Below, in pieces: positions 1-7,166 of a stretch of 7,166 nt of DNA. The notes below the pieces were generated by a model that was given only the letters and a program-made list of their open reading frames with translations, made no database searches and had not been told where the DNA came from. Source of the DNA: Endomicrobiia bacterium (GTDB taxonomy: Bacteria; Elusimicrobiota; Endomicrobiia; Endomicrobiales; Endomicrobiaceae); the NCBI GenBank assembly GCA_025998295.1, contig BNVT01000059.1:1-7166 (forward strand), written 5' to 3'. Numbering within the stretch: position 1 is the first letter of the stretch; the number at the start of each line of letters is the position of its first letter. The position numbers and the translations under genes were made by a program.

Positions 1-18
1 CTAACCCTAAAAAAAGAG

Positions 19-102
19 ATCAAAGAAGCATTTGCTGACAAAAGAAGATAAGAAGTTCAATCAAAGAAGCACTCAAAAGCTGACAAAAGAAGATAAGGAG
101 TT
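19..102. repeat. Imperfect tandem repeat, two copies
   Basis: Two copies of a roughly 40-base unit lie side by side, at 19-57 and 60-102. Both start ATCAAAGAAGCA. Both end with a 24-base block (34-57 and 79-102) that differs at one base. The middle differs by a 4-base length change, so the two blocks are offset by 41 and 45 bases. In plus frame 1 both copies end in the same codons (ADKRR then TAA). In the second copy another frame reads IKEALKS then TGA. This looks like a local duplication near the 3' end of a gene, which gave it two alternative ends. Confidence 0.7.
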
Positions 103-122
103 AAATAGAGAGATTTCATCAG

Positions 123-245
123 ATGATTATAGTGGAAAATGTCAAAGTATTTGTTAAAAGGTTCGAAATAGTCTCTAAAGACAGATATAGTAATTACAAA
201 AGACCTTTTGGACTGCGATTTAACTTGGGTTGTGAGTATTTGTAA
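123..245 (+). other. Short open frame, 40 codons, unrecognised
   Basis: An ATG-initiated frame of 40 codons opens MIIVENVKVFVKRF and ends at TAA 243-245. The opening is loosely like the first strand of an ABC-transporter ATPase (MI-VENV-K-F), but no Walker A or later motif follows. At best this would be a truncated relic. An AAGGAG at 95-100 lies 22 bases before the ATG, too far for a normal ribosome-binding site. Chance is a fair alternative explanation. Confidence 0.15.
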
Positions 246-282
246 TTCTAAAATTTAATACTTAAGTTGTGTGAGGGGTTTA

Positions 283-378
283 ATGTCATTTTTAAAGAAA
301 AAAGGTATGTGGCAGGAAACAGAAGATTTTTATAGCAAGTTGATCGCATCTTTGAAGCTACAGTATGATGCAACTTAA
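283..378 (+). CDS. Possible small protein, 31 aa, unknown function
   Basis: The frame runs ATG 283 to TAA 376-378 and encodes 31 residues starting MSFLKKKGMWQETEDF. GAGGGG lies about five bases before the ATG, a good ribosome-binding site and the main reason for listing it. The product is a charged, probably helical peptide with no signal peptide or membrane segment. It converges on the minus-strand acyltransferase gene and the two stop codons overlap in one TTAA. It may be a genuine small gene, the surviving start of a decayed larger gene, or chance. I do not recognise the family. Confidence 0.3.
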   Translation: MSFLKKKGMWQETEDFYSKLIASLKLQYDAT

Positions 379-1283
379 AGTGATTTGACTATATCTTTAG
401 GACGAGTATCCCACTTGCGATGAAACCAGAACCACTGTTCAGGATGTTTACGTATGGCATCTTCGAGTTTCTTTGAGTAAAAAGTATTAATTATTTCTAT
501 ATCTTTTTCCTTGTCGCCGGTATTAGGCATCGGAACTTGTGTAAACTCAACTTTCATAACTCCATCGTTTTGTCTTATGCCCAAAGCAATGATTATACGA
601 CATTTCGTTCTTAACGCAAAAAGAGCGGCTCCCTTCGGAGTTGAAGCTAAACGTCCAAAAAATGGAACGAAGCACCCCTGATGACTCGCATCTTGATCAG
701 ACAAAATAGCGACGAATTCGTTTCTTTTTAAAGCTTTTAAAACTGCCCTAAACGCCATTTTGTCTCTGTTTATAATATTAAAACCATGGCGAGTACGTAT
801 ATCATTCATCATTTTATCTACGAATATATTTGACTGAGACGCAACAACCACAGACATCGGATATATTTTTGAAAAGGCCAAAGCAGTAAGCTCCCAATTC
901 CCCAAATGAGCAGACATTAAAATGGTTCCCTTTCCCAAAGCATAAGATTGCTCGGCCAGATGTTCGTTTGCACAAACAAGAAGTTTTTTAATTTCTTCGT
1001 TTGTCATGATAGGAAAATATATGATTTCAACGATAGTTCTCATAAAATTCTTATATACGTTTTTCGTTATTAGTTTTATTTCTTTTTGAGATTTTTCGGG
1101 AAAAGACTGAGTAAGCATTGCTAAAACATGTTTTTTTCTGATTGGAATAAAATAATACACAAATATCGCTATATACTGACTAAATTTAACTGAAACTTTG
1201 AGAGGAAATAATCTGACAATAAAAGCTATCATATTGAGAGAGAGATATTCAACATAGTTCTGAAAATTTGTTCTTTTAGCCAT
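375..1283 (-). CDS. LpxL/HtrB-family lipid A biosynthesis acyltransferase
   Basis: The 302-aa product belongs to the lysophospholipid/lipid A acyltransferase family, which transfers an acyl chain from acyl carrier protein to a lipid A precursor at the inner membrane. The catalytic H-x4-E motif reads HLGNWE (residues 126-131). DQD follows at 196-198, then VPFFGRLASTPKGAA (206-220). The family-typical C-terminal PEQWFWFHRKW lies at 281-291. A hydrophobic segment around 17-47 is the likely membrane anchor. The length is normal for the family, about 300 aa, and the gene looks intact, including an A7 run near codon 50. The chosen ATG has AAGGA ten bases upstream. The gene starts 25 bases after the broken DUF362 gene and probably shares a transcript with it and smc. 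Which acyl chain or lipid A position it serves cannot be read from sequence; related acyltransferases acting on other lipids are possible. Confidence 0.9.
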   Translation of the reverse strand: MAKRTNFQNYVEYLSLNMIAFIVRLFPLKVSVKFSQYIAIFVYYFIPIRKKHVLAMLTQSFPEKSQKEIKLITKNVYKNFMRTIVEIIYFPIMTNEEIKKLLVCANEHLAEQSYALGKGTILMSAHLGNWELTALAFSKIYPMSVVVASQSNIFVDKMMNDIRTRHGFNIINRDKMAFRAVLKALKRNEFVAILSDQDASHQGCFVPFFGRLASTPKGAALFALRTKCRIIIALGIRQNDGVMKVEFTQVPMPNTGDKEKDIEIINTFYSKKLEDAIRKHPEQWFWFHRKWDTRPKDIVKSL

Positions 1284-1308
1284 CTGTTAACTATCCTTAA
1301 TAAAAATC

Positions 1309-2412
1309 TTAGCAAGTATATTTTTTTAAAGCCGACTGCTTACTCGGACACATTTCCTGGCGACAAAAGCAACTTATACACTTTTTTGTATAGACATATA
1401 TATGCGCATTGCTTTTATGTCGTATTGCACCAATCAGACATGCCCTTATGCAAAGCATGCATTTTACACATATTTTTTATTTATATCTACTTTCACCAAT
1501 AACAATTTATCTAAAATGCGTACTATAAACTTAGGAAGCAAATCTAATTTTCTTAAATTCGGAAATTTAAAATTCATAAAGTTAAAATTTTTTGACGATT
1601 CCCCAACAAGTTCAATTTTATTAAAGATATCTTTAGTTATTTTCAAATTTTTTAACAAATCACTGTCTGATATATTATAATTTAGCTCATTTAACAAGTA
1701 TGCATCAAGAACAGCAGCATCGCTTGAAGCAGCAATTAAATTTGTTTTTCTAACAATCCCCCAGTACTAGGACCGTTTCCTTCCATAGACAAAATACCAT
1801 CAACAAGGGTAAATCTTATTTTATCTTTAAAAAACAAATAGATTTTTGAAAGAAAATCTGCAAACTCTTTATTTTTAGATGCATATTTATGATATTCCAC
1901 TTTCATAAGACCCGGAACGCAACCGTAAAGATTTTTTATGCCCGCTGAAAAACTCATCGACATATGAGTTTTTAGCTTTGGAAGATTAATTATTCCGTCA
2001 CAGCATAAAGCAGCATTTGAAAAATTTACTTTTTTATATTTTTATCGCCTATATCAAATTCTTTTGAACTTGCAGCCTCAAAATTGACAAGCTTGACATT
2101 TTCTTCTACACAAATCTTTTCCATTAAAGTAACTTTCCATAAGTTTATATCCCTTATTGCTCCTCCATGACTATCATCTACAAGAGGCACAGCGCCTACT
2201 TCTTTTACAAGCCTTGTAACAGCTCTTACAATTTCGGGGTGCGTCGTTACGGCTTTAGATGGATCTTTAGGACTCAGAAGATTTGGCTTGATAAGAATTC
2301 TTTCTGAAGGTTTTATAAAAACAGACATGCCTCCAATAAGATTAACCACTTCTCGAACGGCATTATCTGTCTTGCTATAGTCATAACATTTAACAAGACT
2401 TATTTTTGTCAT
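1309..2412 (-). pseudogene. DUF362 / 4Fe-4S ferredoxin-type protein, three frameshifts
   Basis: Joining the frames gives a protein of about 368 aa, a normal length for DUF362 proteins with a C-terminal double ferredoxin domain. Their function is poorly known. The parts are, in order: 2412-2028 (KPNLLSPKDPSKAVTTHPEI, then VDDSHGG); about 2040-1760 (INLPKLKTH, IKNLYGCVPGL, LVDGILSMEGNGPSTG); about 1758-1473 (LIAASSDAAVLDAYLL, FPNLRKLDLLP); and 1470-1309 (CVKCMLCIRAC, then CISCFCRQEMCP, stop TAA 1311-1309). The breaks lie at an A6 run (2030-2035), a G5 run (1758-1762) and an A6 run (1473-1478), coding-strand bases. Each is mended by adding one base, and the three sum to a whole codon. No other stop interrupts the reading. 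The second cluster motif also has Arg (CGC, 1362-1360) where a ligand Cys is expected. The start overlaps the smc stop by ATGA, with GAGG ten bases upstream, so it was translationally coupled to smc. The family call is strong; whether any product is made is open. Confidence 0.88.
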
Positions 2413-5400
2413 TGCGCAGTAGCCTCATCTTGTTTACTCATCTTTACTGATATTATTTTTGAAACACCACGCTCTTCCATCGTAACCCCGTAAAGAATAT
2501 CAACCATTTCCATTGTGCGTCTGTTATGCGTTACAACCAAAAATTGTGTTTTTGTAGAAAATTCCTTTATCATGGCATCGTATCTGCCGACATTTGCATC
2601 ATCCAAGGGAGCGTCAACTTCGTCCAAAATACAAAAAGGGGAAGGTTTAACCATAAAAAACGCAAACAATAAAGCAACAGCAGTTAAAGCCTTTTCCCCT
2701 CCTGAACACAGAGAAATATTCTGCAATTTCTTTCCGGGTGGTTGAGCGTAAATATCAATGCCGCTTTCAAGTAAATTATTTTCGTTCGTAAGCATTAAAT
2801 CTGCTTCTCCACCACCAAAAAGTTTTCTGTAAAGATCTTTAAAATTTTCTCTGACAATATCAAAAGTTTTTTTGAAATTTTCAATGGTAGATTGATTAAT
2901 TTTCTTTATAACTTCGTGCAAATCATCTTTGGCTTTTAATAAATCCTGTTGTTGCGTTAAAAGAAAATTATATCTTTGTTCTAATGTGTCATATTCTTCC
3001 TGAGCGGCAAGGTTAACAGAGCCTAAAGATTCCATTTTCCTTTTTATCCTAACAATTTCTTCATTATTTACTTCAACACCGTCAAAATCGTTTTTAATTT
3101 CCTCGTAGCTCTTGTCGTATGTTTCCGCAAGTCTCTTTTCTAGATCATTTTTCTGATATTCAAAATTCTTTAAATCAACCTGCATAGCGTTTACTTCATT
3201 ATTTAAACCGTCAACTTTACCGTGCAAATCATGCAACTCATTGGTTTTTGCGTCTAGGGTATCTTGCAAGATTTGCTTATTTGTCAAAGAAACTTGTATT
3301 TCAGCTTCTTTTTGAGCTTGAGCTTCGTACATTTGCTGTATTTTTAAAGTCTCTGCCCTTTGAGAAGCAAGGAGAGCTGAAAGCTTTTCATCGTCTTCAA
3401 CAATTCCACTTTCAGCATGCTGTATCTGCTGTTTTATATTTGCGATATTATCGATAAGATATTGTTGCCCTTTTTGTTTATTTTCAACCTCAGCTACTTT
3501 CTTATCCCAACTACTTCTTGCATTCATCATCGATGGAGCAATAAGTTCTTCTTCTTTTCTTACAGAAAATATATCACTTTCAATAATTTTTAATTCTTCA
3601 TAAAACTTATTTCCTTCATCCTCATAACCTGTAAGATTTGTTTCAAAAGCAGATATTTTTTCGTTAAAAGAAGCAATCTCTACATTTTTAGCAGTTATTT
3701 CTTCTTTATGCTTATTTATTTCTTCAGCAATACTTCTTATATATTTTTTTTTCTCTTCAATCTGAGAATGCTTCCCCTCAATTTGAGTTTTTACTTTTAT
3801 TGCATCAAACCCAACCCGCTCTTTTTCAAGACGAGAGTTAATTTGAAAATTATTGATTTGATATATTTCAGATTGTGTTGAAGAAATGTTTTGCCTAACC
3901 TCTTCTGATGCTTCCTGAAGTTTCTTTATCCGTTCTTCAATCAATACGGGCTTTTCAAAAGATATTTTTCCACCACCTTGAACAACAACATTTCCATAAA
4001 TTTTATTTCCAAAAACAAGCGTATTAGAACATACAAAACGAATAATCTTCTCGTCCATTGAATTATATTTTAAATATTTTATCAATTCAGTATAGCCCAT
4101 TGGTAATCCTATGCCGAAGCTTTGCCAAGAATCTGAAATTTTTTCGACCACTATAAATGAAAGCCTGCTTAAACCGTTTTCTTCCAAAAACTTAATAGCT
4201 CGCTCCGCTTTCTCCGTTGTATCGCACACAAGATAATTTAATTTCTCACCAAGTGCTGATGCTACAAGCTCATCTTTATCGTCATCATCGGCATCAATTA
4301 AACTGCTTATAGGGCCTCTTGCAACATTTCCCAATCTTAATACAGCCCTTATAGAAGATCTTACTGGATCATGTTGATCAAATTCTTTTAATGTAGCTAT
4401 ACGAGAATCATTAGAAGCAAGTGATTCCTTGTACTGCAATAAAAGATTTTCAAAAGTTTTAAGTTTTTCTTCATTTTCAGAAATAGTTTTGTTTATTTTT
4501 TCCTTTTTAGTCTCGAGAGAAAGTAATGATTCATTAGCTGCAGCGAGTTCAGATTCAATAAGAACGATTTCCCGATTTGTAGGTTCAACATCGTTTTCAA
4601 GTCTTGTTATTATTCTTTGTAAAGACACCGTATCGGCATCGAGATGTATTTTTGTTTCAGAAAGTTCTGCTTTTAAATTAAGCTGTCGTTCTTTTTCGGA
4701 TTCAAACCTTGAAAGTTTTGAACGAATTTCATTTTCTCTGGACTCAAATCCAAGAAGTTTAGATTTTATTGAATTGTACTGCTGTTCTTTTTCTTTATAT
4801 TCTTTCTCAAGATTCTCCACTTCATAAGCTAAAGACCCGTCATCAGTATTTAAAATCTTAAACTGCTCTTCCATCTGAACAACTTTATCTTTATTTATTA
4901 CAAGTTCCTGCTCAAGCTTTTCCTTTTCAGATTTTATTTCTGCTTGGCGCTGCATAGCATGTTGTATTATTTGATCAGCTACACCTACTTGCATTTTTAT
5001 TTCGCTTAAATCCTTGTTTGCATTTACATACTGCTCATTTTTTTCATCTAAAGTAAGACGCATATTCTGCATCTCCACATCAAGCTGAGCCATAAAAGTA
5101 TTTGTCGATTCAAATTCTTTTATCTTTGGATCCAGATCCGTTTTTATTCTTGCTATTTCACTGTCACCGTAAGATATGTGCCAAGCTAAAGAAGCAATCT
5201 CGTGTTTGGCAAGATCTTCTTGATACTTCTTATATTGTTTTGCCTTTTTTGCCGCTATATCCAAAGCTGTTATTTGCTGTTTATGAATCACAATCGCATC
5301 CGCTAAACGCGACATGTCTGCATCTATTTTCTCAAGTCTTCTTAATGTCTCTTCTCTTCTTGTTTTATATTTAGATACACCGGCAGCCTCTTCAAAAAGC

Positions 5401-5876
5401 TCCCTTCTATCTTCGGGATTTGCAGTAGTTAAAAAATCAACTTTACCCTGTTCAATTATTGAATAACCGTCGAAACCTATACCAGTATCTAAAAACATAT
5501 CTCTTATGTCTTTAAGTCTACACTGCGTTTTATTAATAAAATATTCGCTTTCTCCGCTTCTAAACAATCTTCTTGTCACAATAACTTCAGAATAATCTAT
5601 GGGCAATACATTTTTTGAGTTATCAAAAATAAGCGAAACCTCTGCCATCCCAGTAGTAGATCTTGTCTGAGTGCCTCCAAATATAACTTCCTGCATATTT
5701 GAACTTCTCATTGACCCCGCCCTCTGCTCGCCAAGGCACCAACGTATAGAGTCAGATATATTTGACTTACCGCATCCATTAGGACCGACAATACCAGAGA
5801 TCCCCGGTTCAAAATCCAATATTGTTTTGTCGGCAAATGATTTAAAACCACATATTTCTACTTTCTTTAAATGCAT
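2409..5876 (-). CDS. smc: Chromosome segregation protein SMC
   Basis: SMC is the ATPase of the bacterial SMC-ScpAB condensin, a dimeric ring that extrudes DNA loops and helps separate replicated chromosomes. The 1155-aa product is full length. The N-terminal head has Walker A GPNGCGKSN (31-39) and the conserved IIEQGKVDFLTT (140-151) with EDRRELFEEAAGVSKYKTR (155-173). A long coiled coil runs from about 175 to 495. The hinge spans roughly 500-645 and ends with a GGG turn (634-636). The returning coil spans about 645-1000. The C-terminal head has the signature LCSGGEKALTA (1056-1066), Walker B FCILDE (1081-1086), the D-loop PLDDAN (1090-1095) and the switch His in THN (about 1117). The usual Leu before SGGE is Cys here. 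The ATG has AAGGA ten bases upstream. The frame is intact despite an A9 run (3744-3752). scpA and scpB are not in the window. The last codon overlaps the next gene. Confidence 0.97.
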   Translation of the reverse strand: MHLKKVEICGFKSFADKTILDFEPGISGIVGPNGCGKSNISDSIRWCLGEQRAGSMRSSNMQEVIFGGTQTRSTTGMAEVSLIFDNSKNVLPIDYSEVIVTRRLFRSGESEYFINKTQCRLKDIRDMFLDTGIGFDGYSIIEQGKVDFLTTANPEDRRELFEEAAGVSKYKTRREETLRRLEKIDADMSRLADAIVIHKQQITALDIAAKKAKQYKKYQEDLAKHEIASLAWHISYGDSEIARIKTDLDPKIKEFESTNTFMAQLDVEMQNMRLTLDEKNEQYVNANKDLSEIKMQVGVADQIIQHAMQRQAEIKSEKEKLEQELVINKDKVVQMEEQFKILNTDDGSLAYEVENLEKEYKEKEQQYNSIKSKLLGFESRENEIRSKLSRFESEKERQLNLKAELSETKIHLDADTVSLQRIITRLENDVEPTNREIVLIESELAAANESLLSLETKKEKINKTISENEEKLKTFENLLLQYKESLASNDSRIATLKEFDQHDPVRSSIRAVLRLGNVARGPISSLIDADDDDKDELVASALGEKLNYLVCDTTEKAERAIKFLEENGLSRLSFIVVEKISDSWQSFGIGLPMGYTELIKYLKYNSMDEKIIRFVCSNTLVFGNKIYGNVVVQGGGKISFEKPVLIEERIKKLQEASEEVRQNISSTQSEIYQINNFQINSRLEKERVGFDAIKVKTQIEGKHSQIEEKKKYIRSIAEEINKHKEEITAKNVEIASFNEKISAFETNLTGYEDEGNKFYEELKIIESDIFSVRKEEELIAPSMMNARSSWDKKVAEVENKQKGQQYLIDNIANIKQQIQHAESGIVEDDEKLSALLASQRAETLKIQQMYEAQAQKEAEIQVSLTNKQILQDTLDAKTNELHDLHGKVDGLNNEVNAMQVDLKNFEYQKNDLEKRLAETYDKSYEEIKNDFDGVEVNNEEIVRIKRKMESLGSVNLAAQEEYDTLEQRYNFLLTQQQDLLKAKDDLHEVIKKINQSTIENFKKTFDIVRENFKDLYRKLFGGGEADLMLTNENNLLESGIDIYAQPPGKKLQNISLCSGGEKALTAVALLFAFFMVKPSPFCILDEVDAPLDDANVGRYDAMIKEFSTKTQFLVVTHNRRTMEMVDILYGVTMEERGVSKIISVKMSKQDEATAQ

Positions 5877-5913
5877 TATATTATTTTCCTTATATAAAAC
5901 TTTTAGCTATTAG

Positions 5914-6022
5914 CTAGCCCCCTGAAGTTTTTTCTCTTAGTAATACGCATTTACTTGGTTCTGTTTCTAAAATAACACTGCCGTTTTGTTTCAAACATTT
6001 CACCGTAAAAATAACGCGGCAT
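5914..6022 (-). pseudogene. Possible small gene or gene-tail remnant upstream of smc
   Basis: A minus-strand frame is open from about 6024 to TAG at 5916-5914. It reads ...VKCLKQNGSVILETEPSK... and ends LLREKTSGG, 37 bases before the smc start. Codon use is like that of the neighbouring genes. An ATG at 6022-6020 (MPRYF...) lies in another frame; dropping one T from the run just before ACGGTG would join the two into a 35-residue product. It could be the tail of a decayed gene that once preceded smc, a small broken gene, or chance. I do not recognise the family. I see nothing else recognisable in the rest of the 5877-6170 gap. Confidence 0.25.
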
Positions 6023-6170
6023 ACTCAAAAAACAAAAACATACCGACAGTGATTTGCTTTTGGCTTTTAGACAAACCATGGGATTGTTCTGATTTTTAGT
6101 TAAACAATTACCTTAAGAGCTCCACTCTCCACCTAAAAATATCATCTTAGCTTTCTCTGTTAACTGTTTG

Positions 6171-6889
6171 TTAAAAAATATATCTAAATATACTCTTTAA
6201 CATTTCTATACTTTTTGTATATCTTTTCGTCTTTCTATTAAATCGCGCCAAGCTATCTCTTATACTGTTATTGCCACCTTCTATCAAGTATGTCTTTCGA
6301 TTTCGATATTACTAACTTCTCTTGCGGCATATACATGTCAAATGTTGCCCTATAGCAACTATTGCCATCACTATACTACTTCTTTTACTCTTGCTTTTAC
6401 TTTCTTGATTATCTTTATACAACTACTTATACCATTATCACTTACTTAATATGCAATAACAGGCTTTCGTCTCCAACTACAAGCAGTCCATACGAACATC
6501 CTATTGATTTTTTAACGTTGGATATCTAGTCCAATTCTATCTCATCTATCTTTCCTTTACTTTCTTCTTTCTTTAGTAATTTTATCTTTTCGCTTGCTTT
6601 TCTTGTCCACCCTAATAACACCACTGATGCTGCAACACTTAGTATCCTTCACCTACATTGTCTGCATACAGATATATCGCTTTGTTCTTCACATCTGCCG
6701 AATGTACTAATCCTTTGTATGACCTCTTGCAATCTCAAAATACATATCTCCGTTGCCCATGTACAGTATCATTCTTGTAATACATCTTACTTCCACAGTG
6801 ACTACATATCTTAATGCTTACTTTCTCATGTTTTTAACAGTGTAGCATTTTAAATCACTGAAATAAGAATAATCCTCGCTATCATCCAT
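6171..6889 (-). pseudogene. IS1-family transposase, heavily decayed
   Basis: Pieces in several frames line up in the order of an IS1-type (InsAB-like) transposase. First comes a zinc-finger start, VSIKICSHCGSKMYY (6821-6777), then GQRRYVF-stop-DCKRSYKG with the second Cys pair half lost. A helix region follows (SVAASVVLLGW, KASEKIKLLKKEESKGKIDEIELD, stop at 6528-6526). Next are VWTAC, RKPVIAY and SDGNSCYRATFDMYMPQEKLVISKS, cut short here. The tail is TYLIEGGNNSIRDSLARF...MLKSIFRYIF, stop 6173-6171. The catalytic acids D (ELD, 6531-6529), D (SDG, 6369-6367) and E (IEGG, 6281-6279) can still be picked out. The span of about 720 bases fits the family's roughly 230 aa. At least three frameshifts and several stops mean no transposase is made. 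A 23-codon frame, MDDSEDYSYF... (6889-6821), may be the original start. I found no convincing terminal inverted repeats or target duplication. Confidence 0.75.
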
Positions 6890-6984
6890 CTTGATATTCC
6901 AAATATCTCGCTCGTTCCTTTCTCAATATATTTCAGTGCTTTTTTCCTTATATCTAATAAATATCCTCTTTGCCATTTCTCCAT
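6850..6984 (-). pseudogene. Helix-turn-helix fragment, possible second transposase relic
   Basis: An ATG-initiated frame of 44 codons reads GYLLDIRKKALKYIEKG (residues 7-23) and EIFGISRWMI (26-35), then stops at 6852-6850. The pattern resembles the N-terminal helix-turn-helix of IS630-type and similar transposases (Y-D-LRKKAL-YIEKG ... A-IFGISR), with a few residues missing between the halves. It overlaps the presumed start of the IS1-type relic in another frame. It may be the relic of a different element, or an N-terminal extension of the same one after a frameshift. AAAGG sits directly against the ATG, which is poor for initiation. A second ATG at 6976-6974 leads nowhere. Confidence 0.35.
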
Positions 6985-7166
6985 CCTTTCTTAACAAAAG
7001 CTTACATTCTCATTTATTACTGTGATTTTGACTATAGTATAGTAAGAACAAATCAAAACTCATAAAAAACTTTAATCGCTACACTCTCAAAACTTCAACT
7101 TGTCAATTATATGTCTGTAATTAATAGTTCAAAAACATCAAACAAGAAGCTAATCCGTATTGATGG
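6985..7166. other. Right edge, no recognisable gene
   Basis: The minus strand is open from the window edge for 19 codons (ending FELLITDI, stop 7109-7107). That could be the very end of a gene lying to the right, or chance. The rest is AT-rich DNA with stops in all frames. Any promoter or end of the transposase relic would lie here, but none stands out. Confidence 0.3.

Larger units (their letters stand above)
1..374. other. Left flank without a confident gene
   Basis: This stretch lies beyond the 3' end of the acyltransferase gene. It holds an imperfect tandem repeat (19-102) and two short plus-strand open frames (123-245 and 283-378), listed separately. All three plus-strand frames are interrupted repeatedly, and I could match none to a family. 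A plus-strand frame open from the left edge stops at 49-51, ending in ...ADKRR, so the 3' end of a gene lying outside the window is possible. I see no convincing rho-independent terminator between this region and the acyltransferase. Confidence 0.5.

Overview
The window comes from a low-GC bacterium with an outer membrane. The DNA is visibly AT-rich, and one gene encodes a lipid A-type acyltransferase. Decay is heavy for so short a stretch: one gene carries three frameshifts, one transposase relic is full of stops, and several short open frames match nothing I know. This points to a host-associated lineage in genome reduction. An Endomicrobium-like (Elusimicrobiota) symbiont of termite-gut protists is my best guess, but it rests on general character and not on a marker gene, so treat it as weak.

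All substantial genes lie on the minus strand; read right to left, the order is as follows. Positions 6171-6984 hold a badly decayed IS1-family transposase relic plus a helix-turn-helix fragment. Positions 5877-6170 hold a possible gene tail (5914-6022). The intact smc gene (2409-5876, 1155 aa) encodes the chromosome-organising SMC ATPase. It overlaps by ATGA the start of a DUF362/4Fe-4S ferredoxin-type gene (1309-2412), which is broken by three single-base losses, every one in a homopolymer run. After a 25-base gap comes an intact LpxL/HtrB-family acyltransferase (375-1283). The spacing suggests one transcription unit: smc, then the DUF362 gene, then the acyltransferase. Its functions (chromosome segregation, an unknown Fe-S protein, lipid A acylation) are not obviously linked.

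Positions 1-374 hold an imperfect tandem repeat and two short plus-strand open frames. One is 31 codons with a good ribosome-binding site, and it ends tail-to-tail with the acyltransferase inside a shared TTAA. I recognise no gene there.

No RNA gene, CRISPR array or riboswitch was seen. I found no clearly new system. The most interesting point is the pattern of damage in the DUF362 gene: it could be a very young pseudogene, or one still partly rescued by slippage at poly(A) tracts. The neighbouring smc and acyltransferase genes keep longer or equal A-runs in frame.
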